Source of the DNA: Actinomycetospora chibensis
GTDB taxonomy: Bacteria > Actinomycetota > Actinomycetes > Mycobacteriales > Pseudonocardiaceae
Length of the DNA: 64,000 bases
NCBI RefSeq assembly: GCF_028737215.1
Contig: NZ_JAQZAM010000009.1
Location: 124,001 to 188,000 of the forward strand
Direction of reading: 5' to 3'
Of this stretch, positions 27,868 to 35,803 are shown in pieces (positions within the stretch are counted from its first letter, which is position 1; every line of letters begins with the position of its first letter). Under the pieces are notes generated by a model that did no database searches, had not been told where the DNA came from, and worked only from the letters and a program-made list of their open reading frames with translations. A program made the translations under genes and the position numbers.

Positions 27868-27990
27868 GTCCGCCCCACCTCGTCGCGGCGGACGTGCGCT
27901 CATCCCTCTCGGGTGAGGCACCCCGCTGCCCTCTCCTGCACGGTGGCGGGAGGTGCGCGACCCGGCCTGGTCGGCGAGAGGACTCGACGA
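27868..27990 (+). promoter_or_regulatory. Structured leader, riboswitch-like, upstream of antiporter
   Basis: In the untranslated stretch before the cation/proton antiporter. There is a hairpin GTCCGCC (27868-27874) with GGCGGAC (27887-27893). A domain closed by CCTCTCG (27905-27911) and CGAGAGG (27975-27981) follows; it encloses GGGTGAGGC and CCGCTGCCC (27911-27931). The GGTGAGGC/CGCTGCC pair recalls cation-sensing RNAs such as the nhaA-I (lithium) or M-box motifs, and the gene downstream is a cation antiporter. The resemblance is from memory of the consensus and needs a covariance-model search. Confidence 0.4.
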
Positions 27991-28129
27991 TGCTCGACGA
28001 CGCGCGATGTGCGGTATCGCCCGCGCCCGGAGGCACTCTGCGCCGCGGACGTGGGTCCGCTCCCGGTGCGTGGGCCGACGTGCCGCGCGTCGACCGCGCT
28101 CGCGGGAACGACGGTCGACCGCGGTGCCC

Positions 28130-29428
28130 GTGACCACCGCGATCCTGGTGGTCACCGCCACGATCTTCGCGTGGGGGCTCGTGTCCGCGCGCCTCCAGCG
28201 GGCGGACGTGACGGCCCCGATCGTCTTCGTCGCCATCGGCTCGATCATCGCCGTGCTGGGGCTGGTCGACCCGTTCACTGCTCCCGAGCGCCTCAAGCCT
28301 CTGGTCGAGCTCACTCTCGTCTGGGTGCTCTTCTGCGACGCGGCGCGGGTCCGGGTCTCCGACCTCCGTCGCGACATGGGCCGTGACGTGCGATTGCTCG
28401 GGATCGGCCTGCCGCTCTCGGTCGCCCTCGGGTGGGTGCTGGCGCTCTGGCTCGTTCCGGGGCTCGACGTGTGGCTCGCCCTGCTCGTCGCCGCGGCGCT
28501 CGCGCCCACCGACGCTGCGCTGGGCGTGCCGGTCGTGACGAACCGCGCGGTGCCGGCGCGCGTCCGCCGGCTCATCACGGTGGAGAGCGGCCTCAACGAC
28601 GGCATCGTGACCCCCCTCGTCGTGGCGGCGATCGCCGGGGCAGCGTCCGCCGAGGGACTCGCCGGGGCGGGCGGTGTGGGCATGGCGGTGGCGGAGCTGG
28701 CCATCGGCGTGGTCGTGGGCGTGGCTCTGGGGTTCGGCGGCGGCGCCCTGCTGAGGTGGGCGCGTCGCAGGGGATGGTCCGCCGAGGATTTCGCGGGTAT
28801 CGCCGTCCTCGCGCTCGCCATCGGCTGCTACCTGGGCGCCGTCGCCGTCGGCGGGAACGGGTTCGTCGCCGCCTTCTGCGGCGGGCTGGCCTTCGGCGCT
28901 GCGGCGGGCCGGCGGGAGCGCGCGGAGACCGTGTTCCTCGAGCAGGCCAGCGGCCTGGTGTCCCTGCTCGTGTGGATGGCGTTCGGCTTCATCGCGGTAC
29001 CCATCATGCTCAGAGGCCCGGATCTGATCGTCGTCGTGTACGCGGTACTCAGCCTCACCCTGGTGCGCATGCTGCCCGTCGCCCTCGCCTTGATCGGCAC
29101 CGGCCTCGATCGACGGACCGTGCTGTTCGTGGGCTGGTTCGGCCCCCGTGGCCTGGCGTCCCTGGTGTTCGCCCTGCTCGCCGTGGAGGAGCTCGGCCCG
29201 CGGGCGGACCCGGCCGTCCTGGCCATCGGGATGACCGTGCTCATCAGCGTGCTCGCGCACGGGATCAGTGCCGCACCCCCGGCCGTGCGCTACGGCAACG
29301 CCGTGAGCGCCCACGGCACCGAGCCCCAGGGCGCGATCCCCGACATCCCTGTTCGAGGACTGCCGCGGCGGCGCGAGACCGACGAGGTCCAGAAGACCGG
29401 CCCCACGCCCCCGCCCCCACCGGACTGA
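28130..29428 (+). CDS. Cation:proton antiporter (NhaP/CPA1 type)
   Basis: 432 residues from GTG 28130; GTG 28124 is an alternative, and no clear SD is seen for either. Twelve hydrophobic helices. The ion-site region APTDAALGVPVV and the conserved VESGLNDGIVTPLV are diagnostic of CPA1 Na+/H+ exchangers, with GWFGPRGLASLVFALL near the end. The Pro-rich C-terminus is cytoplasmic. It exchanges Na+, Li+ or K+ for protons at the cell membrane. A long structured 5' leader precedes it. Confidence 0.87.
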   Translation: MTTAILVVTATIFAWGLVSARLQRADVTAPIVFVAIGSIIAVLGLVDPFTAPERLKPLVELTLVWVLFCDAARVRVSDLRRDMGRDVRLLGIGLPLSVALGWVLALWLVPGLDVWLALLVAAALAPTDAALGVPVVTNRAVPARVRRLITVESGLNDGIVTPLVVAAIAGAASAEGLAGAGGVGMAVAELAIGVVVGVALGFGGGALLRWARRRGWSAEDFAGIAVLALAIGCYLGAVAVGGNGFVAAFCGGLAFGAAAGRRERAETVFLEQASGLVSLLVWMAFGFIAVPIMLRGPDLIVVVYAVLSLTLVRMLPVALALIGTGLDRRTVLFVGWFGPRGLASLVFALLAVEELGPRADPAVLAIGMTVLISVLAHGISAAPPAVRYGNAVSAHGTEPQGAIPDIPVRGLPRRRETDEVQKTGPTPPPPPD

Positions 29429-29649
29429 CAGCGTCGCTGGCGATCGCGTCCGGCGCGGACGTCACGGTCCTGCAGCTGATGCTCGTCCCGGAGACCGCGA
29501 CGATGACCCTGGACCTGGAAGGCCCCTGTTCCCGACGGGCGGGACGAGCTGTCCGACCGCTCCGACGACGCCGCGTGTGAACCAGGAGCACACCCGCGAC
29601 GCCGAGGAGGCGACCAGTGATCACGAACGTGCAGCTACGCTGCGTCCGG

Positions 29650-29722
29650 GCCCCCGTAGCTCAGGGGATAGAGCACCGCTCTCCTAAAGCGGGTGTCGCA
29701 GGTTCGAATCCTGCCGGGGGCG
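29650..29722 (+). tRNA. tRNA-Arg (anticodon CCT)
   Basis: A full cloverleaf of 73 bases. The acceptor stem GCCCCCG pairs with CGGGGGC (29715-29721), with G as discriminator. The D arm is GCTC...GAGC. The anticodon stem CCGCT-CTCCTAA-AGCGG exposes CCT. The T arm is GCAGG-TTCGAAT-CCTGC. No CCA is encoded. It is the likely integration target of the integrase that starts 92 bp downstream; its 3' half should be the attL core. Confidence 0.95.
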
Positions 29723-29814
29723 CCGGGCCTGACCTGCACGTTCACCGTTCGACCCCAACGCTCACCCCGTAATGGGAGGGACTCGGGGGATGAAATCGGC
29801 CTAACCTCCTTCCC

Positions 29815-31209
29815 GTGGGCGCCACCAAGAGCCGAAGCCGGGGGTACGTCGAGCAGCGTTCGAGCGGCTCCTACCGCGCGGTGATCTACGCCGGCCTCGA
29901 CCCACTCACCGGCAAGGAGCGCTACCTACGGGAGTCCGCTCCCACCCGCAAGGAGGCGCAAGCCGCTCTCGCGCGGCTCCAGACCAAGGTCGATGAGAAG
30001 CGCCACCCCCGGACGAACACCACCTTGGGCGCGCTCCTCGACCAGTGGATGGAGGTCTCCCACCACCACGAGAGCACCGCGGAGAGGTACGCGGAGCTGA
30101 TCCGCATCTACCTCCGCCCGACCTTCGGCACGATGCCCGCCGGGAAGCTCGACGCAGAGGTCCTCGAGCTCTTCTACGCGCGGCTTCGCAGGTGCCGCGA
30201 GTTGTGCTCGGGCAGAGCCAGGCCTGGCCACGTCTGCCGGCCGCTCGCGGCCAACACCGTGCGCAAGCTCCACTTCGTCGTGCGTGCAGCGCTCGGCCTC
30301 GGGGTCCGGTGGCGACACCTTGGCGTCAACGAGGCCGAAATCGCCCGCCCGCCGGCCTTCGAGCGGCACGATCCCGACCCTCCGTCGACCGAGGAGGCCG
30401 CGGCGTTGCTGAACGAGGCGGCGTCGGATCCCGAGTGGTGCCTGTTCCTCTGGCTGACCATGGTCACGGGCACGCGCCGCGGGGAGATGTGTGCGCTGCG
30501 GTGGTCGGACCTCGACCTGACGCGGAAGGTCCTCTCCGTCACGAGGGCCACCAACGGTCGACGGGAGAAGGACACCAAGACGCATCAGGGTCGACGGCTC
30601 GCGATCGATGAGAAGGCCGTCGAGATGCTTCGCGCACACCGGGAGCAGCGGGTCGAGCTCTGCGCGAAGCTCGGCGTGGAACTCCTCAACGACGGCTTCG
30701 TCTTCTCCCTGACACCAGATGGCTCGCGACCGTTGCGGCCGGCGACAGCGACCCAGCGCTACCGGCGTCTTGCCGAGCGGCTCCGTCTCCGCAGCACGCG
30801 GCTGCACTCCCTGCGCCATTACTCCGCCACTGAGCTAATCGCCGCCGGCGTCGACATCCGCACCGTCGCTGGCCGCTTGGGTCACGGGGACGGCGGCGCG
30901 ACGACGCTGAAGGTGTACGCCGCTTGGGTGGCCGAAGCGGACAAGCGAGCCGCCGCCGCCATGGGATCGATCGTCCCGCAGCCGCGGGCCTCAGCTCGAG
31001 GGCCTCGAGCGCCCTACGAAGAGGTAGCGGCAGCACTACGGAATCGGATACGCACTGGCGAACTCTCCAGCGGAAGCGAGTTGCCGCCCGTGGCAGATCT
31101 CGCCCTCTCCTCCGCCGTATCCGTCGGAACTGCTCAACGAGCCGTTGCGACGCTGAGCAGCGAAGGACTTGTCAGGACAGCGCCAGGTCGTCGAACCACC
31201 GTCGTCTGA
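29815..31209 (+). CDS. Tyrosine integrase with C-terminal GntR-like HTH
   Basis: 464 residues from GTG 29815, with no good SD. An arm-binding and core-binding N-terminus precedes the catalytic domain. Its active residues are Arg in VTGTRRGEMCALRW, HSLRHYSA (His-x-x-Arg), LGHGDGG and the nucleophile Tyr in LKVYAAW. After the catalytic Tyr, about residues 400-464 form a winged helix of GntR type (YEEVAAALRNRIRTGEL, SVSVGTAQRAVATLSSEGLV). It lies directly behind tRNA-Arg and integrates/excises the element. The fused HTH may let it repress its own gene or recognise arm sites. Confidence 0.9.
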   Translation: MGATKSRSRGYVEQRSSGSYRAVIYAGLDPLTGKERYLRESAPTRKEAQAALARLQTKVDEKRHPRTNTTLGALLDQWMEVSHHHESTAERYAELIRIYLRPTFGTMPAGKLDAEVLELFYARLRRCRELCSGRARPGHVCRPLAANTVRKLHFVVRAALGLGVRWRHLGVNEAEIARPPAFERHDPDPPSTEEAAALLNEAASDPEWCLFLWLTMVTGTRRGEMCALRWSDLDLTRKVLSVTRATNGRREKDTKTHQGRRLAIDEKAVEMLRAHREQRVELCAKLGVELLNDGFVFSLTPDGSRPLRPATATQRYRRLAERLRLRSTRLHSLRHYSATELIAAGVDIRTVAGRLGHGDGGATTLKVYAAWVAEADKRAAAAMGSIVPQPRASARGPRAPYEEVAAALRNRIRTGELSSGSELPPVADLALSSAVSVGTAQRAVATLSSEGLVRTAPGRRTTVV

Positions 31210-31483
31210 GCCGGCGCGGGTCGAACACCAACTTGAACAACGCCGAGGGGCGGACTCAGGCTCAGATCGCCTCCGCACACGACGACTCGAACACCAAGCT
31301 TCCCGGTGGCATGACCCGGCCGGAGTCTTGGGCCTGACGAGCATCGTCGGCGTGGCGGGAGCAGGAGAGGTCGTCACACCCAATCACGTAATCCTGCCCC
31401 AGGAGGGCGGAAGCTGCGGGCGCAGCTCCTCGGCGTCCTCCACGAAAACTTAGTGCACCCGCCGCTGATGACCTTGCCTGGCT

Positions 31484-31497
31484 ATGCTCTAGAGCAT
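31484..31497. promoter_or_regulatory. Palindromic operator copy 1
   Basis: ATGCTCTAGAGCAT is a perfect 14-bp palindrome, 55 bp before the small membrane-protein gene at 31553. A second copy with one change lies at 31753-31766. Paired copies suggest binding sites of an element-encoded repressor. Confidence 0.45.
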
Positions 31498-31552
31498 GTT
31501 TCCGCAGGTCAGCGACCCGCCGGACCACTGCGGCCGTGGTACGGTGACTGCC

Positions 31553-31786
31553 ATGCAGCGGCGGCGTGACGGGTGGCGAAGCACGGTGCGCTTCGTCGGC
31601 TTCCCGGTCGTCAACGCCGCCACGATGGTCGCGGGCTTCCATGAGCACCCCACGCACATACAGCTCACCGCCTACACGGTTGGCGTGGTGGCGTCGTTCG
31701 CGGTTGCCCTCGCGATGGACGACAAGCCGCCTCAAAAAAAACGCGCTTTCGCATGCTCTACAGCATTTGCGGCCACGACCCGCTAG
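31553..31786 (+). CDS. Small membrane protein
   Basis: 77 residues from ATG 31553. A basic N-terminus (MQRRRDGWRSTVRF) is followed by two short hydrophobic segments (VGFPVVNAATMVAG; LTAYTVGVVASFAVALAM) and a basic tail. Two copies of a 14-bp palindrome flank it. Not recognised. Codon use and lower GC fit the mobile element. Confidence 0.5.
   Translation: MQRRRDGWRSTVRFVGFPVVNAATMVAGFHEHPTHIQLTAYTVGVVASFAVALAMDDKPPQKKRAFACSTAFAATTR
31753..31766. promoter_or_regulatory. Palindromic operator copy 2
   Basis: ATGCTCTACAGCAT differs from the copy at 31484 by one base in the centre. It lies inside the end of the gene at 31553 and 17 bp past the stop of the convergent xis-like gene. Confidence 0.4.
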
Positions 31787-31980
31787 CTGTCGCCGTCCTC
31801 GCCGCGCCGCTGTAGCTCGTCGAGCTGCCGGCGAAGCTCGCCCAAGTCCCATCGACGGTGACCGGAGGGCAGCACTGTTGCCGGCACGAGCACCCCGTTG
31901 GCCGCGTACCGGGCGAGGGTCCGCGAGGACATGCCCACCTCACGGGCCGCCTGCGCGGTCGTCAGGTAGTTGGGCGCCAC
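31783..31980 (-). CDS. Excisionase-like MerR-type HTH protein
   Basis: 65 residues from ATG 31978-31980. The segment YLTTAQAAREVGMSSRTLAR with VPATVLPSGHRRWDLGELRR is the standard winged HTH of MerR/excisionase (Xis, BldC) small proteins. Near an integrase it is most likely the recombination directionality factor. It is convergent with the gene at 31553. Repeats just upstream (31995-32070) could be its binding sites. Confidence 0.75.
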   Translation of the reverse strand: MAPNYLTTAQAAREVGMSSRTLARYAANGVLVPATVLPSGHRRWDLGELRRQLDELQRRGEDGDS

Positions 31981-31994
31981 GCGGCGGACGGTAG

Positions 31995-32070
31995 TGGCTG
32001 AGTTGGCTCACTAGGCCGTGCGTGGCTGACCTGACAGCACTTGCCGATTTGGCTGAATTGACTGGCTTGA
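31995..32070. repeat. TGGCTGA direct repeats upstream of xis-like gene
   Basis: TGGCTGA starts at 31995, 32023 and 32050 (28 and 27 bp apart), with a variant TGGCTTGA at 32063. The spacing of nearly three helical turns puts the copies on one face of the DNA. They lie between the xis-like gene and the divergent gene at 32218 and could be Xis or repressor sites. Confidence 0.45.
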
Positions 32071-32217
32071 CCTAGTCTCGCTGGGTGTCCTCTACCTCTC
32101 TGCCGGCTCCGAGCCGGCACCGTCTCGGCCGCTCACCCGGTCAATGGACGATGCGCGGGGACACCCGCCGACGGGTCACGCTGATCGCCCGTCTCCGGCG
32201 TCTGTGGGGGCGGTGAG

Positions 32218-32475
32218 GTGGCGACCTATCACCTCCATGCCCGTCTGTTCGAGGGTTCGCTAGCCGCACCCACCCGCGACGAACTACAGACGCGGGAGAG
32301 CGACGACTACGCGGCTGCCGTGGCCCTCGCTGAGGAGTTGGCCGCACGAGGGTTCGCTGTTTGGGTCTACCGGCACGATCACCTCGCGCACGCCGGCCGG
32401 CCCGGTGACCCGGCCTCGTCCTCGCCGTATCGCGTTGTAGCGGAGTGGCGAGCCGATGGGTCACGCCTTCGCTAA
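32218..32475 (+). CDS. Small hypothetical protein, paralogue of the gene at 53179
   Basis: 85 residues from GTG 32218. The start YHLHARLFEGSLAAPTRDE and the middle AEELAARGFAVWVYRHDH clearly match the protein encoded at 53179-53418. It looks like a compact alpha/beta domain with no membrane part. Such small proteins recur in actinobacterial mobile regions, so a role in the element's regulation or transfer is possible. Not recognised. Confidence 0.6.
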   Translation: MATYHLHARLFEGSLAAPTRDELQTRESDDYAAAVALAEELAARGFAVWVYRHDHLAHAGRPGDPASSSPYRVVAEWRADGSRLR

Positions 32476-32485
32476 CCTCCCAACC

Positions 32486-33088
32486 ATGATCCCGCCGTGG
32501 CTGGTCGCACTCCTTCCATGGCTCGCGCTCCTCATCTCCCTTGTAAGTGTCAGCTTTGCGATCGCCGCCTACGTGCGTGCCGGCACCTGGCGCGAACAAG
32601 AGCGCAGAGAAGCCCAGCCCTATTTCGTCGTGACCGCCGAGCCGATCACGGATCTTCAACATCTCTTCAGCGACGACGAAGAAATACGCAAACAACCAGC
32701 GGAAACTGGCGAAGTGCTGGTAACCGTGGAGAATAGATCATCCGAAGCGGTGTCTTTGAATCACGCAGCCTTCGTGGAGGGAGGGAAGCGTGGCGGCGGG
32801 GGTACCAATGTCGCCGAGGATAAGTTCCCTACCCGCGTAGAGCCCAAAGGTGGCCAAGTCAGCTTCTCAATTCCAGGTTGGATGTTTGATCCACTCATGG
32901 AATACGCCGAGCCGATGGGAGACGGCCGAAGGCGGGAGAAGATCAGCGTCTTCGTGAGCATGGACCCGTGGACGAACAGGACCCGGGAGCGCGAGTGGCA
33001 CTCTCGCGTCTTCATGGTGGAGCGAATCTTCAGGCCAGAAGTTTTCAGTGACACCGATTTTGGAAACGTGGAGCCCCCAAAGGCGTGA
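32486..33088 (+). CDS. Membrane-anchored hypothetical protein
   Basis: 200 residues from ATG 32486, which follows the previous gene closely. One N-terminal membrane helix (PPWLVALLPWLALLISLVSV) precedes a charged linker and a soluble beta-rich domain (GEVLVTVENRSSEAVSLNHA). Topology suggests an extracytoplasmic or cytoplasmic domain tethered to the membrane. GC is clearly lower than in chromosomal genes. Not recognised. Confidence 0.6.
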   Translation: MIPPWLVALLPWLALLISLVSVSFAIAAYVRAGTWREQERREAQPYFVVTAEPITDLQHLFSDDEEIRKQPAETGEVLVTVENRSSEAVSLNHAAFVEGGKRGGGGTNVAEDKFPTRVEPKGGQVSFSIPGWMFDPLMEYAEPMGDGRRREKISVFVSMDPWTNRTREREWHSRVFMVERIFRPEVFSDTDFGNVEPPKA

Positions 33089-33569
33089 CGCTCTCTGATG
33101 AGCGGCACTCTGTCGCCCCGATGCCGGGCGTAGAGGTTCACCTAATCCACAACCTTGGACGTGGTTGAGGACTGGGGTCACGAGTGAGCGAGTGGGGCCA
33201 CGCCACGGCGAGAACAAGGTTCCGGTGAACGGAACTGCCATGGCCGCGAAAGGAACGCTAGCTCGTCTGACAGACGAAGCGCAGGAACGAAGTTCCAATT
33301 AGCATGTGTGTCGGAAAGCACTTAACTATTTTCGCACTAATGCTGACCAGCAACATTCGTGGGAGCGTTAGGCCGATTGAGCAAGCCGTAGATCAACAAG
33401 TGCCCTAAAATGGGTCCGCTTTCCCGGACCCCATGATATAATAGGCCCCTGCACGTATGTTGTTAGACGCGCTTAATATGAATCTTGAAGGTACCCGGCA
33501 CTCCGCCCTACGGCTATGGGCGGATGCCGACGTTGCGTAGACGTAGCCGCCACAGAGAGACATTGCCAA
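33089..33569 (+). promoter_or_regulatory. 480-bp control region before the Rep-like gene
   Basis: No convincing gene. The right half is AT-richer and contains a textbook -10 hexamer TATAAT at 33437-33442, rare in this DNA. It lies just below an imperfect hairpin (ATGGGTCCG 33410-33418 with CGGACCCCAT 33425-33434) in the place of the -35 region. This may be a promoter with an overlapping operator for the genes at 33570 onward. Confidence 0.45.
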
Positions 33570-34517
33570 ATGTACGATCGAATGATTGCCGTTCTGAACG
33601 GCACAATGCAGGGACCCGGCGAGAAGCCGGATCACAACTTCACTGTAGCCGTCGTGATCCTCCGGAACATGATCAAGCGTGGCCGGGGAGCGGTACTGAC
33701 CACGCGCGGCTACGTGGCTCGTGAGGCCGGCGTTTCTGAGCGCGGGGCGAGCACCGTGATTGACCGGCTCGTCGAGGCCGGTCACTTCGATGACGTCACC
33801 GACGATCCGACGGGTCGCTACACGCACGCATGGGCGCAGAAGAGCAACCTTCGGGAGACCGCAACCGTGCTCCGGCTCGGCGGCACACTAGTTACACCCC
33901 TACCCAAGTTTGCAGGCAAAGAGGCTGCCCCTACCCAAGCTTTACGGGGTGACGAGCTGCGTCACTCTTCCGGGGGACACCAAGTTTGCACACAGGGTAT
34001 CTATGACTATGTCATAGATAAGCCGGGGCCGAGTGATAAGCGACCCCTTGGGAGCAATGAACGAGGCACCGGCAATATCAACTACAAAGGTCTATCCGTG
34101 GGAGGCTCTGAAGCCTCCCCCGTCCAGCAACTAACCCTGTTGAAGGATTTCCTGTTTACCATCATGCCACCTATGTCACAGGACGAGGACGGACGTCCGG
34201 TCCGTCCTCCGTTGAATCCTAAGCAACTCCGTACCTATGCCTATGTCCTAGATTCAGGCCGGGTTTGCTACCCGGCTGATCTAGTCCGTGATCTAGGCAT
34301 GGGACTGAATAAGGCTCGCCGAGCCTTATCGACGCTCGGCGACAAGAGTGTCATTCAACGTCCCCCGGATGGCATGGGATGGGAAGCCGGCCCTCTGAGA
34401 CCGGCTGACCTCGTCGACTACTCCACGGCCGACGCTGCGCGTCAGCTTCAATGCATGTCCTGTGGAAAGCTGACGGATGACTTCCTTTGTGCGGAGTGTG
34501 AAGGTCCCATTACTTAG
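33570..34517 (+). CDS. Double winged-helix protein, candidate replication initiator
   Basis: 315 residues from ATG 33570. A first winged HTH (TTRGYVAREAGVSERGASTV) is followed by a low-complexity middle and a second winged HTH (LNPKQLRTYAYVL, DLVRDLGMGLNKARRALSTL). A C-terminal zinc ribbon follows (CMSCGKLTDDFLCAEC). Two WH domains are common in plasmid Rep proteins. The gene carries iteron-like repeats and a palindrome, and the small-gene run behind it ends in an iteron array. The role is inferred, and it could instead be a regulator. Low GC for the window. Confidence 0.55.
   Translation: MYDRMIAVLNGTMQGPGEKPDHNFTVAVVILRNMIKRGRGAVLTTRGYVAREAGVSERGASTVIDRLVEAGHFDDVTDDPTGRYTHAWAQKSNLRETATVLRLGGTLVTPLPKFAGKEAAPTQALRGDELRHSSGGHQVCTQGIYDYVIDKPGPSDKRPLGSNERGTGNINYKGLSVGGSEASPVQQLTLLKDFLFTIMPPMSQDEDGRPVRPPLNPKQLRTYAYVLDSGRVCYPADLVRDLGMGLNKARRALSTLGDKSVIQRPPDGMGWEAGPLRPADLVDYSTADAARQLQCMSCGKLTDDFLCAECEGPIT
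33897..33990. repeat. Iteron-like repeats inside the Rep-like gene
   Basis: CCCCTACCCAAGTTTGCA (33897-33914) and CCCCTACCCAAGCTTTAC (33928-33945) are 31 bp apart. A third partial unit, CACCAAGTTTGCA, is at 33978-33990. They encode the low-complexity middle of the protein and may also be binding sites. Confidence 0.45.
33998..34020. repeat. Perfect 10-bp inverted repeat inside the Rep-like gene
   Basis: TATCTATGAC (33998-34007) and GTCATAGATA (34011-34020) flank TAT. It immediately follows the iteron-like repeats, in unusually AT-rich coding DNA. It could be an operator or part of an intragenic origin. Confidence 0.4.
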
Positions 34518-34531
34518 TTTGGAACGAAAAG

Positions 34532-34849
34532 ATGTCCATGCTTGATGAAACCGTCTATGACGAAAACGGTTATCCGGCCCGGCTCGGCTACGGAGCCGGC
34601 CAGTCGGATGACTTCTACCTAGCGAACATGCCGTTTGCCGGCGAGGACTACGGGACCCGCGTCGTCTCCGCCACGGCTGCGGAGCGTGCCGGCCTCGCTC
34701 GACGAGGCCAGGTCTACTCGTGGCGCGCTCGTGGCCGGCTGCGCCCCGTCGTCTGGAATGCCGATCAGCGTCCGTGCTACCTCGTGACGGAGCTAGAGCG
34801 GCTTGCCGCTGAGGCTGCGACTGATCCTCGCTACGGACGTGCCGCATGA
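34532..34849 (+). CDS. Hypothetical small protein of the element
   Basis: 105 residues from ATG 34532. Acidic N-terminus, then RAGLARRGQVYSWRARGRLR PVVW, a short beta/basic segment. It is the first of a run of tiny genes (34532-36589) that overlap or nearly touch, as in phage/plasmid early regions. Not recognised. Confidence 0.55.
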   Translation: MSMLDETVYDENGYPARLGYGAGQSDDFYLANMPFAGEDYGTRVVSATAAERAGLARRGQVYSWRARGRLRPVVWNADQRPCYLVTELERLAAEAATDPRYGRAA

Positions 34850-35049
34850 CCTACGAGGTTATGACCGGCCTGGACTTCAGCTTTGAGTCTCAGCTTCCGC
34901 CGGCTGTCGTCCGCCAGGCCATCGAGCACGCCCGGCCTCCGATCGTCGCGTACGGCTCCGACGAGTCCGGCCCGATGCGGCCGGCCTACCGCTGGGATGA
35001 CCTCGTGCAGGCCGTGCATGACCTGGCCGCTAGCCGGCAGGCTGCGTGA
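34846..35049 (+). CDS. Hypothetical small protein
   Basis: 67 residues, ATG overlapping the previous stop (ATGA). Segments SQLPPAVVRQAIEHARPP and YRWDDLVQAVHDLAASR look helical and soluble. No known domain. Coupled translation ties it to its neighbours. Confidence 0.5.
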   Translation: MTYEVMTGLDFSFESQLPPAVVRQAIEHARPPIVAYGSDESGPMRPAYRWDDLVQAVHDLAASRQAA

Positions 35050-35321
35050 CCGGCTCCAACCCACCGCCGGAGCTGTCCTGCCCGTTCGACTCGCTAGAGG
35101 ACGAGGCACGAGCCCTACGCAGCTACGTCGAGCGCATGGAGCGCCGGCCTCTCCCGGAGCGAGCGCCGGCAACCGTCGGCTATGTCGACGAGGACGGAGC
35201 CGGGGCGTCCCGCGAGGACGCGCTAGTTGGCGTGTGGGGCACTCACGAGTTCAACGCCGGCCGCCGGCACTACCGCAATCCGTTCACGGGCACTGCGATC
35301 ACCGATCGGAAATCGGCCTGA
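35046..35321 (+). CDS. Hypothetical small acidic protein
   Basis: 91 residues from GTG 35046, overlapping the previous stop (GTGA). The helix SLEDEARALRSYVERMERRP is followed by acidic and Gly-rich sequence. No known domain. Third member of the coupled run. Confidence 0.5.
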   Translation: MTGSNPPPELSCPFDSLEDEARALRSYVERMERRPLPERAPATVGYVDEDGAGASREDALVGVWGTHEFNAGRRHYRNPFTGTAITDRKSA

Positions 35322-35414
35322 GTTGCCCTGAGAGCTTTTACCCTTACCGCCCTACCGGGTCGGCCCTGCGAGGCCGGCACCGTTGAACTCAGGGCCAGGA
35401 ATCTAGGAGTCGCC

Positions 35415-35588
35415 ATGAATCGTCTGTGCCGATATGAGGCTTGCGTTGAGCCGGTGCCCGATGGTGGCCGGCTCTGCCTTCGCTGTCGAGCTGAGACGCA
35501 TCGGCCGGATTTGCCTAAGGGCGTTCGCCGGCCAGGCGGTGACGTGAGTTCCGCTGACGACAACCGCGTGACTCCGTTCGACCGATAA
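35415..35588 (+). CDS. Small Cys-rich (zinc ribbon-like) protein
   Basis: 57 residues from ATG 35415, with AGGAG 8 bp upstream. Four cysteines occur as C-x4-C and C-x2-C (LCRYEACVEP, LCLRCRAE), likely one zinc site, then a disordered basic tail. Probably nucleic-acid-binding or regulatory. Not recognised. Confidence 0.55.
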   Translation: MNRLCRYEACVEPVPDGGRLCLRCRAETHRPDLPKGVRRPGGDVSSADDNRVTPFDR

Positions 35589-35803
35589 GACTTGACCCGG
35601 AGGGCTCGACGGTCGGTCGTCGGGCACTTCTTTATGTCACGATTCTGGGTGCTGAGCGCTTTGCTTCCTCTCCGTTGCGGTTGCGCTCGCTCTCCGGGTC
35701 ATCACATTTGCTCTCTAACAACATCAACAGCCTTCCCGGCCCCACCACACTAGGGAGGGCCGTTCGAGCCGGCTACGGCTCAATGAGGAAAACGGACAAC
35801 GCT

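Noticed and set aside
32151-32216. A 21-codon arginine-rich reading frame before the gene at 32218
   Set aside because: No ribosome site of its own and too short to support. Possibly a leader, but nothing shows it is translated.
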